Assembly: GCF_017084445.1 (NCBI RefSeq)
Contig: NZ_CP070947.1
Span: 620,001 to 684,000, forward strand
Direction: 5' to 3'
Length of the DNA: 64,000 bases
Source: Mycoplasma sp. Mirounga ES2805-ORL
Lineage (GTDB): Bacteria > Bacillota_I > Bacilli_A > Mycoplasmatales > Metamycoplasmataceae
Shown here: positions 9,705 through 20,263 of the stretch, one piece after another
Layout: each line of letters opens with the position of its first letter
Numbering within the stretch: the first letter of the stretch is position 1
Position numbers and translations under genes: made by a program
Notes under the pieces: generated by a model
Database searches by the model: none
What the model saw: the letters and a program-made list of their open reading frames with translations, nothing else
What the model was told of the DNA's origin: nothing

Positions 9705-12700
9705 TTATTCATAAGATTTATGTATATATTTGATAATGATTTTAAACATGTTAGTTTTTATATTAGATGTATGTATATCAATCATTTTATAGATAGGGTT
9801 CATAGCAAAAAGTGTTTTATTTCTTAAATAGGTTTTAATAGAATCGTCTAAATTATATTTTTCAAAAATTAAATTTAGATTTTCATTTAATTGATTTTTG
9901 TGTCTATCATTTTGAAAAATTTGTTCTCATCCACCTGTTGCCAATCAAGTTCTTCCTCATGAATAATTTTTATGAAAAACTTTTAATGATTTATTTGCAT
10001 TTATATCACTTTCTCTTCCATCAATTAATAGTGGTCAACTAACTGTATTTAAATGAAAATTAATTATTTCATCAAAATTATTAGAACATGCTTTGATTAA
10101 CTCCTCAATTAGATTTTGTTTATTTTGGACCGCATTTAATTTATCTTCTTCAATATTTCTTAAGAGCGTGTTAATACTATTAACAAAATAGTTTTTGTTA
10201 TTTTGAATAGTTTTAAAGTATTTGTTAAAAGTATTTTTTAGTGTTTCTGCCTTCAACATTCTCTTTGGGTAATCTTTTCAATCAGCAAGGAGCCCAGTTA
10301 TTTTAGGACCTGTTATACCTAATCCAAACATATGCATAACTTCTGTGTATAAACTCATATATATATTTTCTAGATATTCATAAATTTTTAAAGTATCTTC
10401 AGTAATTCCGTATGCTGCATAGAATTTTTGGATAACGTCATCATTTCATTGGTTCATAATTTTAATTAATTCTGTTCTTAATTCTAATTCGATAATTTTT
10501 TTGAATTTATCTCTTTTATCTTCTGGAATCAATTTTAAAGTTTCTTCAAAATTTTTGGAAGCTAATTTGTTGCTTTCTCCTTTTGTATAGTTTTCTAAAT
10601 CAAGAATTGTTTTAGTTTTGATTTTATTAATTAATTCTCTTTCTGAAGAGCTTATTAGATTTTTAACAATAACATTTTTTTCTATTGATGAACTTATTTC
10701 ATCAAATAAAGGATTAGTTGACATTAGTTTTATTTTAAATGTTACTATTCCATTAACAGCATCTATTTGTAATGTATTATCAACATATTCAACCTTACAT
10801 TGTTGATTATTAGTTAAGTTGTATTTAATATTGTCTATTTTAAAATTATTTATATCAAAACCAGTGTTTTTTAATAAATAATCCTCTTGTTTTTCTAGAT
10901 CAAAATTTTTTAAAATAGAGTCTAATCTTTGAATTTCTTTTACTATTTTTAGTTTATATTCAGCTTCACTTTTAGGATTTTTAAAACCATTAATAGTAAT
11001 TTTTTTATCGAATCGACCTATTTTATAACTAATTGTGATAGTTCCTGTATTATCGTTTGTTTCAAATATAGATAAATCTTGAAATTTTTTATCTAATTTA
11101 AAGTCATACCAATTATTAAATTCTTCTGGAACATTTACAACTATTCACTCATTTAATTGTTCTTGTTTTACACCACTTGGTGCCACCTTAAACATTTGCC
11201 CTTTTTTAGATTCTTTAATTGTTATATTTACTGAATCTAAGTATTTTTGGATAAATTTGGGCACAATACTTGAAGAAATATCAAAGATAGTGTTTCTTTC
11301 TTTAGTTATTGATGATTCATTAATAGTGCTTTGAATTTTATATTGTAATTTTAAATAACATTTAATTTCGTTAGGGTTATTAGCTTCATTTGAATCTAAA
11401 TATATTTTTACCCTTAGGTTAGTTATTTTGGCATCTTCTATATTTTCATATGAAATAATCTTAGAAAGTTCTTCGTTTGTGATTTCGATTGGAACAAAAG
11501 TTTTAATATTCTTATTCGAACCTATAAATTTATAAAAAGTTTTAGAATTGTAAATTGATGAATCAATCTTTTTTATAGAGAAATTAGGATTTAATTTATT
11601 AATTCTATCTTGTTCAATTGTTTTAAAACCTTTTATATTTTTGGTAAATTTTTTGCTATATACATTTTGAATTATTTTAGATTCTATAATGTATGAAATA
11701 TTTATTTCTCCAAGATTATTATCATATTTTTCAATACTAAAAATAGTATTAATTTTGTCGTCTTCACCAGATAAAACAGATGTTAGGTATTTTAAATTTC
11801 CTAATTTATCTTTTGTTAATTCATTAGCAAAATGTTCATTTTTCACAAAGTTATCATTAACTACTATAAAATCGAGAGATTCTTGACCATATTTGTTTAA
11901 TCTTTGAATTTCAGTATTTATAACTTTTTGTTTCTTTGTTAAGAATCCTTTGTCTGTATAACTTAGGATTCTACTTTCAATTTCTCCTAAAATAGAAATA
12001 TTTGATTTATCAACTATTTTATAGTTAATTGATAAAGTTCCTCTTTCGTTATCGGGGTCAATGTCTATAATTTTAATTTCTTGATCTAATTTTAAATTTG
12101 TATTAATAAATTTAATTTTATCTTTTGATATTTTTTCAGGTAAAACAGATTCTTTATCAATATCCATATATTCGATTTCAAATTTTAGGTTATGTTTATT
12201 TAAACGCTCACGAATATTATTTTTTAGATTATTTAATTGTTCATTTTTAGTAAGAAAATCCCTAATAACTATTTCTTTGCTTTTAGTTGAATCATTATAT
12301 TGTTTTGATAAAAGATAAAAGTTTACAAGTAGTGTTCCATCTTCGTCATTTGGTTTCAAACTATTGATTTTAATTTTTGAATATTGATTTGCACTTGAAG
12401 GTAATTGAATATCCTCCTCTTTGATTGATGAAGGAAGGACATTGCTCTTGTCTATTGTTTTTATTAGCTCAAGATAAGCAAGTTTTTTGAATGTTTCTTC
12501 ATTTTTTTCCTTAAAACTATCTCTTGTAGTTTTAAAACCTTTAATAGGAAATATTGTTATATTTTTACTCTTAATATTTGTATTTTGTTTATAGATTAAT
12601 TCTAATGAAATTTCAATTAAACCCTCTTCATTATTAGGTTTAAATGTTGCATTTATATCAAATAATGAAGCATTATAATTTTTAAATTTTATAAGATTTA

Positions 12701-13175
12701 GATCTAAATCATCAGGCATAGTACTTGATAAATTTAAGTTATCATATGATGCCTTTATTTGTTTCAACTGTTCATTCATGTATTCATAAATTGTTTTGAA
12801 TCCACTAATCACCATTTTTTTAGTTTTTAAATTGATTAAATTATTATTATTTTTGTCGATTTGTTTTATATAGATCTCTATGATTAACAATCCTTTTATA
12901 TCATCAGCCAAAATGTTTTTATATTGAATTATTATATTTTTATCTATACTAAATATATTGTTCTTAATTTGAGAATATTTAATGTCAGAAGCTAATTTTT
13001 CTTTTTTGATGTTATCATCAACAAAAACTTGACATTGTTTTAAAGTGTTCTCGATTTTTTCATTAATTCCATGTTTTTGTTTTTGCTGCGCTTTTGCGCA
13101 TGATGCAGAGAGTGTAGGCAATGCAATACTTAATATTGATAATATTGAAGAAATTAAAAATTTATTTTTTTTCAT
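9705..13175 (-). CDS. Large lipoprotein with tandem Lipoprotein_17-like domains
   Basis: A 1156-residue surface lipoprotein. The signal peptide ends in a lipobox around LSASC (Cys near residue 26). About seven units of 70-100 residues follow, starting near residues 58, 148, 243, 342, 448, 558 and 677. Each has the form xLPxxI...dIk...y.i.i...d..GtL.v.y.l, closed by a GFKT- or GFLT-like linker. This matches the mycoplasma Lipoprotein_17 domain (PF04200). An eighth, weaker unit may lie near 760-820. The last ~330 residues are helical and unrelated to the units. AGGA precedes the ATG. It follows another lipoprotein gene but is separated from it by a terminator. A role in adhesion is only inferred. 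Confidence 0.85.
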
Positions 13176-13193
13176 ATTCCTAAATAGATAACA

Positions 13194-13223
13194 AAAGGAT
13201 TAATGCAAAAGCACTAATCCTTA
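13194..13223 (-). terminator. Terminator between the two lipoprotein genes
   Basis: AAGGATTAGTGC and GCATTAATCCTT pair (one G-U) around a TTTT loop on the minus strand, followed by TTTGTTAT. It ends the 312-residue lipoprotein transcript and lies about 20 bases before the start of the next gene. Confidence 0.75.
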
Positions 13224-13236
13224 TTTTTAACAATAT

Positions 13237-14175
13237 TTAAAGTAATTTTGCAATATCATCAATTGTTTTAGCTGTTTGAATTGCACCATTAACTAAAGCT
13301 TGGAAATTATTATCAAGAACTGCTTCTAAACTTTCATATATTGGTTTTAGAACATTTTGAACAGCATTATAATCACTAGCTTCAGTTAAAATTTCATGTG
13401 CTTTTGCTGCCGCACTTGTCTTTACATTCTTAAATACATCTAGTAGTGGTTTTACAGATTGTATTAAACCTTCTGATGTGTTGATTTGAACTTTTTTAAT
13501 TTCTGCAACAACTTCATCAATTTTATTTTTGAAAAATTCAGACATTTGAGTTGCAAAGCTATCTATTACAGTAATAGATTTTGTGCTTTCTTTTGTTTTT
13601 AAAAGATCAAAAAGTTCATTTGCAGATTCTATTAATGTTGTTTTTTGGCTAGCTAAAGTGTCAGCTAATTGATCTTTTATTTGATTCATTTTTTCATCTG
13701 ATAAAAATGATTTTATAAATTCGGTACCATTTACAGTAGGTTTGTTTTTAATAGCTTTTTCAACAATTCCTACTAAAACACTGTTTAATTGTGAAGATAA
13801 AGTGTCGAATGATTGTCCAACTTTCTTAATAGTTTCTACACTTAAATCGTCTTTAATTAAATTTATTAGAGCTATTTTATTTTCTTTAATAGTTTTAACT
13901 GCGTTATCAGATAATTTTTGAACTTCTGCATTAACTTTAGTTTTTTTAGATTCATCAGTTATTGAGTCAGCAACTGTTTTGTATTGTATTGAAATAACAT
14001 TATCAACATTTGAAATAACGTTTTTAATTTCGGTATCTTTATCAACAACAGGTGTTTCTGGTTTATTTGGTTTTGGATCTTCTTTTTTATTTCCACAAGA
14101 TGAAGCAACTAGTGGTAAAGAAAATGTTGCTGCTGATATAACAGCTAAACTGTTTAATAATTTTATTTTTTTCAT
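13237..14175 (-). CDS. Helical lipoprotein, unknown function
   Basis: 312 residues. The signal peptide ends in a lipobox around VASSC (residue 27), then a lysine/proline linker (KKEDPKPNKPETPVV). The rest is almost free of glycine and aromatic residues, is rich in Lys, Ile, Asp and Ser, and reads as long amphipathic helices without obvious sequence repeats. No enzyme motif is seen. AAGGA precedes the ATG. It is probably a surface-exposed anchored protein of a species-specific family. Confidence 0.8.
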   Translation of the reverse strand: MKKIKLLNSLAVISAATFSLPLVASSCGNKKEDPKPNKPETPVVDKDTEIKNVISNVDNVISIQYKTVADSITDESKKTKVNAEVQKLSDNAVKTIKENKIALINLIKDDLSVETIKKVGQSFDTLSSQLNSVLVGIVEKAIKNKPTVNGTEFIKSFLSDEKMNQIKDQLADTLASQKTTLIESANELFDLLKTKESTKSITVIDSFATQMSEFFKNKIDEVVAEIKKVQINTSEGLIQSVKPLLDVFKNVKTSAAAKAHEILTEASDYNAVQNVLKPIYESLEAVLDNNFQALVNGAIQTAKTIDDIAKLL

Positions 14176-14343
14176 TATTTTTATTCCTTTTAAAATTTAT
14201 TATTATTTTATTTTTTACACAAAAATTTTATTACTTTTTAAAAGTCAATATTTAAAAAATGAAAATATTTTGAATCAATGAAAAAATGTAATTCTATAAA
14301 ATTTAGGATTTTTATCATTTATATTTTTTTATATTAAAATAAT

Positions 14344-14379
14344 CTAAAAAAAGCCAACTAGTTATATTGACTTTTTTTA
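14344..14379 (-). terminator. Terminator of rpsT
   Basis: On the minus strand AAAAAAAGTCAA pairs with TTGGCTTTTTTT (one G-U) and ends in a T-run. It lies about 20 bases behind the S20 stop codon. Confidence 0.7.
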
Positions 14380-14396
14380 ATAAGAATGAGACTTAA

Positions 14397-14675
14397 TTAT
14401 TTTGCATTTTTTGCATTTTTGGAATCATTAAAGAATTTTTGTAAACGAGATGACTTACGTGAACCTTTATTTACGTGAAAAACACCTTTTTGAACAGCGG
14501 TAGCAATAATTGAATGTGCTGCATTTACAAGTTCTTCTGCTTTTTTATCATTAGCTAGTATTGCTTCTCTAGCAGCTCTAATAGCTTTACGTACTCTTGT
14601 TTTCATTGCATTGTTACGTGTATTAGCGTGAGCCATTTTTGCAATACTTTTTTGTTTTGATTTTATATTTGCCAT
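14397..14675 (-). CDS. rpsT: Ribosomal protein S20
   Basis: 92 residues, the normal S20 length, very rich in Lys, Arg and Ala: MANIKSKQKSIAKMAHANTR at the N-terminus and GSRKSSRLQK near the end. It binds 16S rRNA in the 30S subunit. The start at MANIKSK is preferred because GGGAGG lies seven bases before it. A longer frame beginning MKKGRLI is open but has no such site and is not in the family. Confidence 0.95.
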   Translation of the reverse strand: MANIKSKQKSIAKMAHANTRNNAMKTRVRKAIRAAREAILANDKKAEELVNAAHSIIATAVQKGVFHVNKGSRKSSRLQKFFNDSKNAKNAK

Positions 14676-14828
14676 AATTAGCCTCCCTTTTTTCATTTTG
14701 TTTTGATTGAAAAAATCCTTATTATTATATTTTAAAAAATATTTTTTAGAAACTTTATTTATACAAGATCAAATTCTCTTAATATAATTTTTTGAAAATC
14801 AATAAGAACATTTTTTCTAATATTTATA

Positions 14829-15230
14829 TTACTCGTTATTTACTTGCTTCTTAGTTTCTTCTTCCAATTGAATATCTAAGTGTTTCTTAAACTCAAAAAA
14901 CAACATAAATGCTCCAACTATAGAAGCAAATGGTACAGCTAGTCCGGCCAAGCAAACAATTGCCCCTGTGTTATTTTTTAGTTTAAAACCTTCGACGATA
15001 GTTAAAATAAAGAAGATGAGTTTTGCAACACTTATTCCCAATCCCATTGATGAAATAAAAAACATAATAAATCCAAAACTAACCGAGTCGATCCCTGGAT
15101 TTTGTTGATAATATTTATAAATATAAGGAGTAAGAGTCATAAATATCATTATTAAAAAAACTGGTATGGATACAAAACTTAACACAATGTATGTTAGTGA
15201 ATAATTTTTTGCTTTTCTGTAATCAATCAT
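14829..15230 (-). CDS. Small membrane protein, unknown function
   Basis: 133 residues with three to four hydrophobic helices and a charged, glutamate/lysine-rich C-terminus (EEETKKQ). The N-terminus is MIDYRKAKNYS. GGAG five bases before this ATG decides the start over an upstream in-frame ATG at 15272. No family is recognised. Confidence 0.65.
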   Translation of the reverse strand: MIDYRKAKNYSLTYIVLSFVSIPVFLIMIFMTLTPYIYKYYQQNPGIDSVSFGFIMFFISSMGLGISVAKLIFFILTIVEGFKLKNNTGAIVCLAGLAVPFASIVGAFMLFFEFKKHLDIQLEEETKKQVNNE

Positions 15231-15717
15231 TTTTCTCCAAAATTTTACGTTTATTTTTTGTATATAATGCATGTAAATTATGTTTAGTAGCCAACAATCT
15301 TATTTTTTAACTTAGGAGCATATTTTTTACAAAATAATCACCTATTTTAAGGGTTTATTTAATATTCTTCTACGATATTTTTTAATTGAAAATATTTTCT
15401 TATACTAGTTTCTTTTATTCTAATTTCATTACGTTCACCCATTTTTTAATTCAATTTCTAACAAAAAATAGTTGCTTTATTTCTTTTATAAACAATATTA
15501 TGTAGAATGGCTATTAATGTTTTTTAGTTTATACTAGATTAATTAGTTTTTTTATGCTGCTCTTATCTTTCATATTTTATTTTAGCCATATTTTTTCAAA
15601 GAAAATGAATAAAGTTTATTTTAATCATTTATAACAATAGTGACTTTATTTATGGTAATCATTTTTCTTATTAAATATTTTTTTATATAATAAAAACCTA
15701 AAAAATTATAAGAAGAT
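15231..15717. other. Gene-poor stretch before the TM2 pseudogene
   Basis: A very AT-rich stretch without any convincing long gene on either strand. The only coherent item is a 27-codon minus-strand ORF at 15359-15442 that begins MGERNEIRIKETS and ends IVEEY. It has no clear Shine-Dalgarno and could be a remnant of a decayed gene. No tRNA or terminator was recognised here. Confidence 0.4.
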
Positions 15718-15931
15718 ATTATCGAAAAGAAAAGTAGAACAGTTTTAACACTTTTATCATTCTTCCTTGGAGGTATGGGCATTGATAGATTTTATGCTGG
15801 AAGAATAGGATTGGGCGTAGCTAAATTGCTTACTTTTGGTGGTTTCGGAATTTGAAGCGCTTGTTGATTTTATTCTTGCTGTGTGCGGCCAACAAAAAGA
15901 TGGTAATGGTAATTTAATTAGTGAATGATAA
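15718..15931 (+). pseudogene. TM2-domain membrane protein, frameshifted and lacking a start codon
   Basis: The first part translates as KSRTVLTLLSFFLGGMGIDR followed by FYAGRIGLGVAKLLTFGGFGIW, a textbook TM2 domain. Around 15856-15860 the frame breaks. The next frame continues with LVDFILAVCGQQKDGNGNL, exactly what TM2 proteins show after the Trp. Restoring the frame therefore needs a one-base change. In the first frame there is no ATG after an upstream TAA, only ATT (15718) or ATC (15721). Two independent defects suggest a dead gene. It could also be a sequencing error plus a rare start codon. Confidence 0.75.
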
Positions 15932-16031
15932 TTTTCTATAAATAATAAAACTTACAGTTCTTGTAGGTTTTATTTTGTTCATTGCAAGATTTTATTTAAA
16001 ATAAATTCATAGATATATCATTTCTTTAATG

Positions 16032-16037
16032 TATAAT
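16032..16037 (+). promoter_or_regulatory. -10 box of the rimP-nusA-infB operon
   Basis: TATAAT at the head of the operon. It implies a 5' leader of about 60 bases holding the hairpin at 16061-16080. Confidence 0.5.
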
Positions 16038-16060
16038 CATTTTATACAAGTGAATATCAC

Positions 16061-16080
16061 GAGTTGCAGCAATGCGACTC
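16061..16080 (+). promoter_or_regulatory. Leader hairpin before rimP, possible attenuator
   Basis: GAGTTGCA and TGCGACTC pair over 8 bp (one G-U) around a GCAA tetraloop. TTTCTATTTTTT and then the GTAGGAGG ribosome-binding site of rimP follow. The form is that of a weak intrinsic terminator in a leader. Since the operon encodes NusA, control of read-through by NusA is an attractive but unproven idea. Confidence 0.5.
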
Positions 16081-16104
16081 TTTCTATTTTTTGTAGGAGG
16101 TTTT

Positions 16105-16536
16105 ATGAATTGAAAAAATTATTTAATTGATAAATTTAATGATGAAGTTATTGATGTGAAATTATCAAAAAATGACATGTCAACAATGGATTTGGTGGTT
16201 ACATCTAAATATCAAGATATTGAGAAGGTAAATTTATTAACACAAAAAATTAATAATGTTTTAGATGAATTAGATTCAAGCAAATTTAATTTTGACAATT
16301 TAGTAGTTGAATCAAAAGGTTTTGAAATTGACCTTGAATGAAAAAACTTAATTGACGGAGAAAAAATTGTAGTTGTTCTAAATAAATCGATTAAGGGGAA
16401 TGAAAAATTTATTGGAGAATTAGTTTCTCATTCTGAAGAATTGTTGAATGTAAGATGAAACTGCAAGGGTCAATTTAGAAATCAAGAAATTAGTAGAAGT
16501 GATATTAAAAAAATTGAAAGGTATATTAAATATTAA
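16105..16536 (+). CDS. rimP: Ribosome maturation factor RimP
   Basis: 143 residues. The position directly before nusA and the general RimP layout identify it: an N-terminal alpha/beta part with LDELDSSKFNFDNLVVESKG, then GFEIDLEWKN, then a C-terminal SH3-like part ending RSDIKKIERYI. The consensus of the family (…YxLEVSSPGxDRPL) is badly worn, as is usual in mycoplasmas. It acts in 30S assembly. AGGAGG precedes the ATG by five bases. nusA follows after three bases. Confidence 0.78.
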
Positions 16537-16539
16537 GTT

Positions 16540-18165
16540 ATGGCAAAAAAAGAAACAAATCTAAATTACAAGAAAGCATTATACGAAACTATTATTGGTT
16601 ACAAGAATAGTTTGAATTTACCAGTTGAAGGATTACTAGAAACATTTGGTTCTGAAACTTCAAAAATAATAAACAAGAAAATAGATCCAGATGCAGAGAT
16701 TATATTTGAAATTGATAACGATAAACAAGAAGTATCAATTTTTAATAATAAAATTTCAGTCGTTGAAGATGATTCAGAAATTATTAATGAGACTGGATAT
16801 CTAGCGCCAATATCATTTATCGAATTAAAAAATGCTAAAAAAATAAAAAAAGATGTTGAGGTTGGTGATTCAATAAAAATTGAATTAGCACTATTTGAAA
16901 TTCTTAATGAAGCGAAGAAAGCTAAGGCAAGCAACCCTCTTCATAGTGAAAACGCTAAGACATGTTTAAAAACCATTGAATCAACATTAAAACAAGGTAT
17001 TAAATTGCTTCAAAAACAACAAATTTTTGATAAATACTCAAAATTAATAGGAAAATCTGTGAAAATCATGTTTAACTCTAAAAACAAAAACGGTTCTTGA
17101 AACGTTCAATTAGTTGAAGATAACGTTTCTGCTTATTTACCTGCTAATCTTGTTAATTCAAAAAGAAACATTAAGCCAGGTTCTTATGAAGACGCGATTG
17201 TTGAAAGTGTAGATCCAGAGACCAAATTTAATCAAGTTTGCGTCTCTCTAGATTCTCCGAAAATAGTTGAAGATCTTTTAAGAAACAGTATCCCAGAAAT
17301 TAACCAAGGTTTAATTGAAATTGTGAACTTAGTAAGACAGCCTGGTGAAAGGTCAAAAGTAGCTGTTAAAAAGACTAACCTATCATCAGCTGATTTTGAT
17401 GTTTATGGTGCAATTATAGGCCCTAATGCATCAAGAATTGAATCAATTATTTCTCAATTAAAAGGTGAGAAAATTGATGTTGTTCTATATAGTGAAAATC
17501 CAATTGAATTTATATCCAATGCCCTTAGCCCAGCAAAAGTTGTGGATATCAAAGTTAAAGATGCCGAAAAAGGCAAATATCTTGCAATAGTTCCTGATAA
17601 TGCCGTTACCTTAGCAATTGGACGTAGAGGAATAAATGCATCATTAGCATCTAATTTAACCAATAATAATATTGATATTATAAGTGTGAGCGATGCAAGA
17701 TCTAAAAAAATCCAATTTGATGAAACATTGGTTGATGAACTTACACAAATGTTCCAAAATAAAAAATCAGATATTTTTACTAGAAGACAAAGTAACAGAA
17801 GAACAAGGAGAGGCAACTCATACAATAATAATAACTACTTATCATCAACCGATTTTGATTTAGATATTGCGCAATACAAAGAAAAAGAATCTGAAGATTT
17901 TGATATTGCTTCAAATGGTTATGAAGATTTAGATTTTGAAGAACTATTTAGAAAACACTCAAGTGAAAATGTTGAGAAAACAATTTCTGATGATATAGAA
18001 ACAGAACAAATTAAAAAATCATTTTCAAACAAAAAATCTGAAGCCCAATTAAAAAGTGAAGCTGAAAAAGTTATTGAAGAGTTTGAAGTAGACGAAGATC
18101 TTTCATCATTTGGACTTGATGGTGATTTCGATATAAGTGATTTTGACGATGAAGATTGAAATTAA
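16540..18165 (+). CDS. nusA: Transcription elongation/termination factor NusA
   Basis: 541 residues. The N-terminal RNA-polymerase-binding domain begins MAKKETNLNYKKALYETI. It is followed by an S1 domain and two KH domains. The KH signatures are GAIIGPNASRIESIISQL and LAIGRRGINASLA. The usual NusA ends near residue 380-400. Here an RRTRRGNS basic patch and about 150 very acidic, disordered-looking residues follow (EDLSSFGLDGDFDISDFDDED). It binds RNA polymerase and modulates pausing, termination and antitermination with NusB. The last 17 bases overlap ylxR in another frame, suggesting translational coupling. Confidence 0.95.
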
Positions 18166-18448
18166 TAAAATTTTCAAAAGAAAATGTATTATCACAAACC
18201 AAATTATTGAAGCTAATAAGCTCATACGCTTTGACTATGACAAAAAAAACAATATAATAACTTTGGATATTCAAAAGAATAAAAAAGGTCGGGGTGCATA
18301 TTTTCTTCCATCTGAAGAAAACTGACAAAAAATAGTGAAGACTAGAGGTTTAAATAGAGCCTTTCGCACAAAAGTTTCAAATGAAACTTATAAATCTATA
18401 GAACAACAACTAGAGGAGCACGCATGTCTAAAAAAGATACAAGAATAA
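18149..18448 (+). CDS. ylxR: YlxR/DUF448 RNA-binding protein
   Basis: 99 residues of the YlxR family, always found between nusA and infB. The signature KRKCIITNQI (normally R.CVGCR) is at residues 9-18 and GRGAYFLP near residue 50. Homologues bind RNA and regulate RNase P. The start ATG at 18149 lies inside the end of nusA, and the stop at 18448 lies 25 bases inside infB, so all three genes overlap in a chain. Confidence 0.9.
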
Positions 18449-20238
18449 GTAATGTAAATGCAGTTAAGGACCAATTGTCTTCTGTAAAAACAGAAGTTAA
18501 AAATGGAGTTTTCATTTTTACAAACAATATGACAGTTGGAGAATTTGCAGAAAAGGTAAAAATTTCAGCGAATGCAATAATTAAAAATTTTCTATTAAAA
18601 GGGAAAATGATTCAAATAAATCATGTCCTTGAAGAAGAAGATATAGCAGAAATTTGTCTAGAACATAATCTAGATTTTAAGAAAGAAACTTCAATTGATG
18701 CAAGTAATTTCCTCAATACAGTTGTTTTTGAAGATGATCCAAAGGATTTAACTAAAAGGCCCCCAGTTGTTACGGTTATGGGTCATGTTGACCACGGAAA
18801 GACTACACTAGTTGACTATATTAGAAAAACTAAAGTTGCGCAAAGTGAAAGTAGTGGTATTACTCAACACACAGGAGCTTACCAAGTAAATCATAATAAT
18901 AGTCTAATTACATTTATTGACACTCCAGGTCACGAAGTATTTACTGAGATGAGATCTCGTGGAGCTAAAATAACAGATATTATTATATTAGTTGTTGCAG
19001 CAGATGACGGAATAATGCCTCAAACTATTGAAGCAATAGAATTAGCAAAACAAGCTAAAGTGCCTTTAATTATTTTTATTAATAAAATGGATAAACCGAA
19101 TAAAAATATTGAAAAAATCAAAAATCAATTACTTGAACATGATGTTGTTATTGAAGAATATAAAGGTGATACACCTGTAGTGTATGGTGCCGCTAAGATT
19201 GGTCAAGGTGTTGATGAACTTCTAAGTTCAATAGTTTTATTAAGTGATTTATTAGATTTAAAAGCTAACTATAATAGATACCCAATTGGAACAGTTATTG
19301 AAAGTAAAGTTGATACCGGATTAGGTGTTATGACTAAAATTATTATTGAAAATGGAACTCTTGAAAAAGGAGATTTCATTGTTGCCGGTTCATGTTATGG
19401 ACGTGTGAAATCAATAAGCAACACTTTAAATGAATTAATTAATAAAGCAACTCCAGGTGATCCAGTTACTATAACAGGACTAAATAATCTACCTCTTGCG
19501 GGAGATAGATTTATTGGATTTGATGATGAAAAATTTGCCAAGAAGATAGCTGAGGATAAAGCCAAAAAAGATAAAGCAACTGAATTAATGAATAGAAATA
19601 CACAAGTTATTAATCTTGATTCAAACAAGAAAATATTTAACGTAATAATTAAATCAGATGTACAAGGTACTGCGGAAGCGGTTAAGTCAACAATTAATGG
19701 CATGAGTAACGAAGAAGCTGTTATTAATGTTGTATCAGCTTCTGCGGGTCAAACTAATAATAATGATTTATTATTAGCACAATCTTCAAATGCGATAATT
19801 ATTAATTTTAATGTTAAGCCTTCTGCTAATATCAAGCAAACAGCAAAGCAACAAAAAGTTACAATGACTTATTATAAAGTCATCTTAAAGGTTCAAGAAG
19901 ACATGCGAGCACTTCTAGATGGCGAAAGAAAAGTTATTTATGAAGAAAAGAAAATTGGTTCAGCTCATATTATTAAGTTATTTAAGTACTCAAAAGTAGG
20001 AATAATTGCTGGAAGTATGATGGACGAAGGTGTTGTTAAAATTGGATGTAAAGTCAAAGTATTTAGAAATAAAAAAATGGTATATCAAGGTGTTATAGAA
20101 ACCTTACAAAGAGAAAAAAATCAAGTTAAAGAAGTTGTAAACGGAAAAGATTTTGGAACACATATTAAAGGTTTCAATGATATTAAACAAGATGACATTT
20201 TAGAATTTTTTGAAGATGTCGCAGTGCCTTTCAATTAA
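18424..20238 (+). CDS. infB: Translation initiation factor IF-2
   Basis: 604 residues, the short mycoplasmal form without the long N-terminal extension. An IF2-N domain is followed by the GTPase with G1 GHVDHGKTT, G3 DTPGH and G4 NKMD, then the beta-barrel domains and C-terminal fMet-tRNA-binding region (ERKVIYEEKKIGSAHI). It brings initiator tRNA to the 30S subunit and drives subunit joining. A GGAG sits just before the ATG inside the ylxR tail. Confidence 0.97.
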   Translation: MSKKDTRISNVNAVKDQLSSVKTEVKNGVFIFTNNMTVGEFAEKVKISANAIIKNFLLKGKMIQINHVLEEEDIAEICLEHNLDFKKETSIDASNFLNTVVFEDDPKDLTKRPPVVTVMGHVDHGKTTLVDYIRKTKVAQSESSGITQHTGAYQVNHNNSLITFIDTPGHEVFTEMRSRGAKITDIIILVVAADDGIMPQTIEAIELAKQAKVPLIIFINKMDKPNKNIEKIKNQLLEHDVVIEEYKGDTPVVYGAAKIGQGVDELLSSIVLLSDLLDLKANYNRYPIGTVIESKVDTGLGVMTKIIIENGTLEKGDFIVAGSCYGRVKSISNTLNELINKATPGDPVTITGLNNLPLAGDRFIGFDDEKFAKKIAEDKAKKDKATELMNRNTQVINLDSNKKIFNVIIKSDVQGTAEAVKSTINGMSNEEAVINVVSASAGQTNNNDLLLAQSSNAIIINFNVKPSANIKQTAKQQKVTMTYYKVILKVQEDMRALLDGERKVIYEEKKIGSAHIIKLFKYSKVGIIAGSMMDEGVVKIGCKVKVFRNKKMVYQGVIETLQREKNQVKEVVNGKDFGTHIKGFNDIKQDDILEFFEDVAVPFN

Positions 20239-20263
20239 TTAAATATCAAGGAGTTATTAATTT

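Noticed and set aside
17454-17825. 123-codon minus-strand ORF within nusA
   Set aside because: It is a shadow of the KH-domain region of nusA, with leucine/serine-rich composition and no signals of its own.
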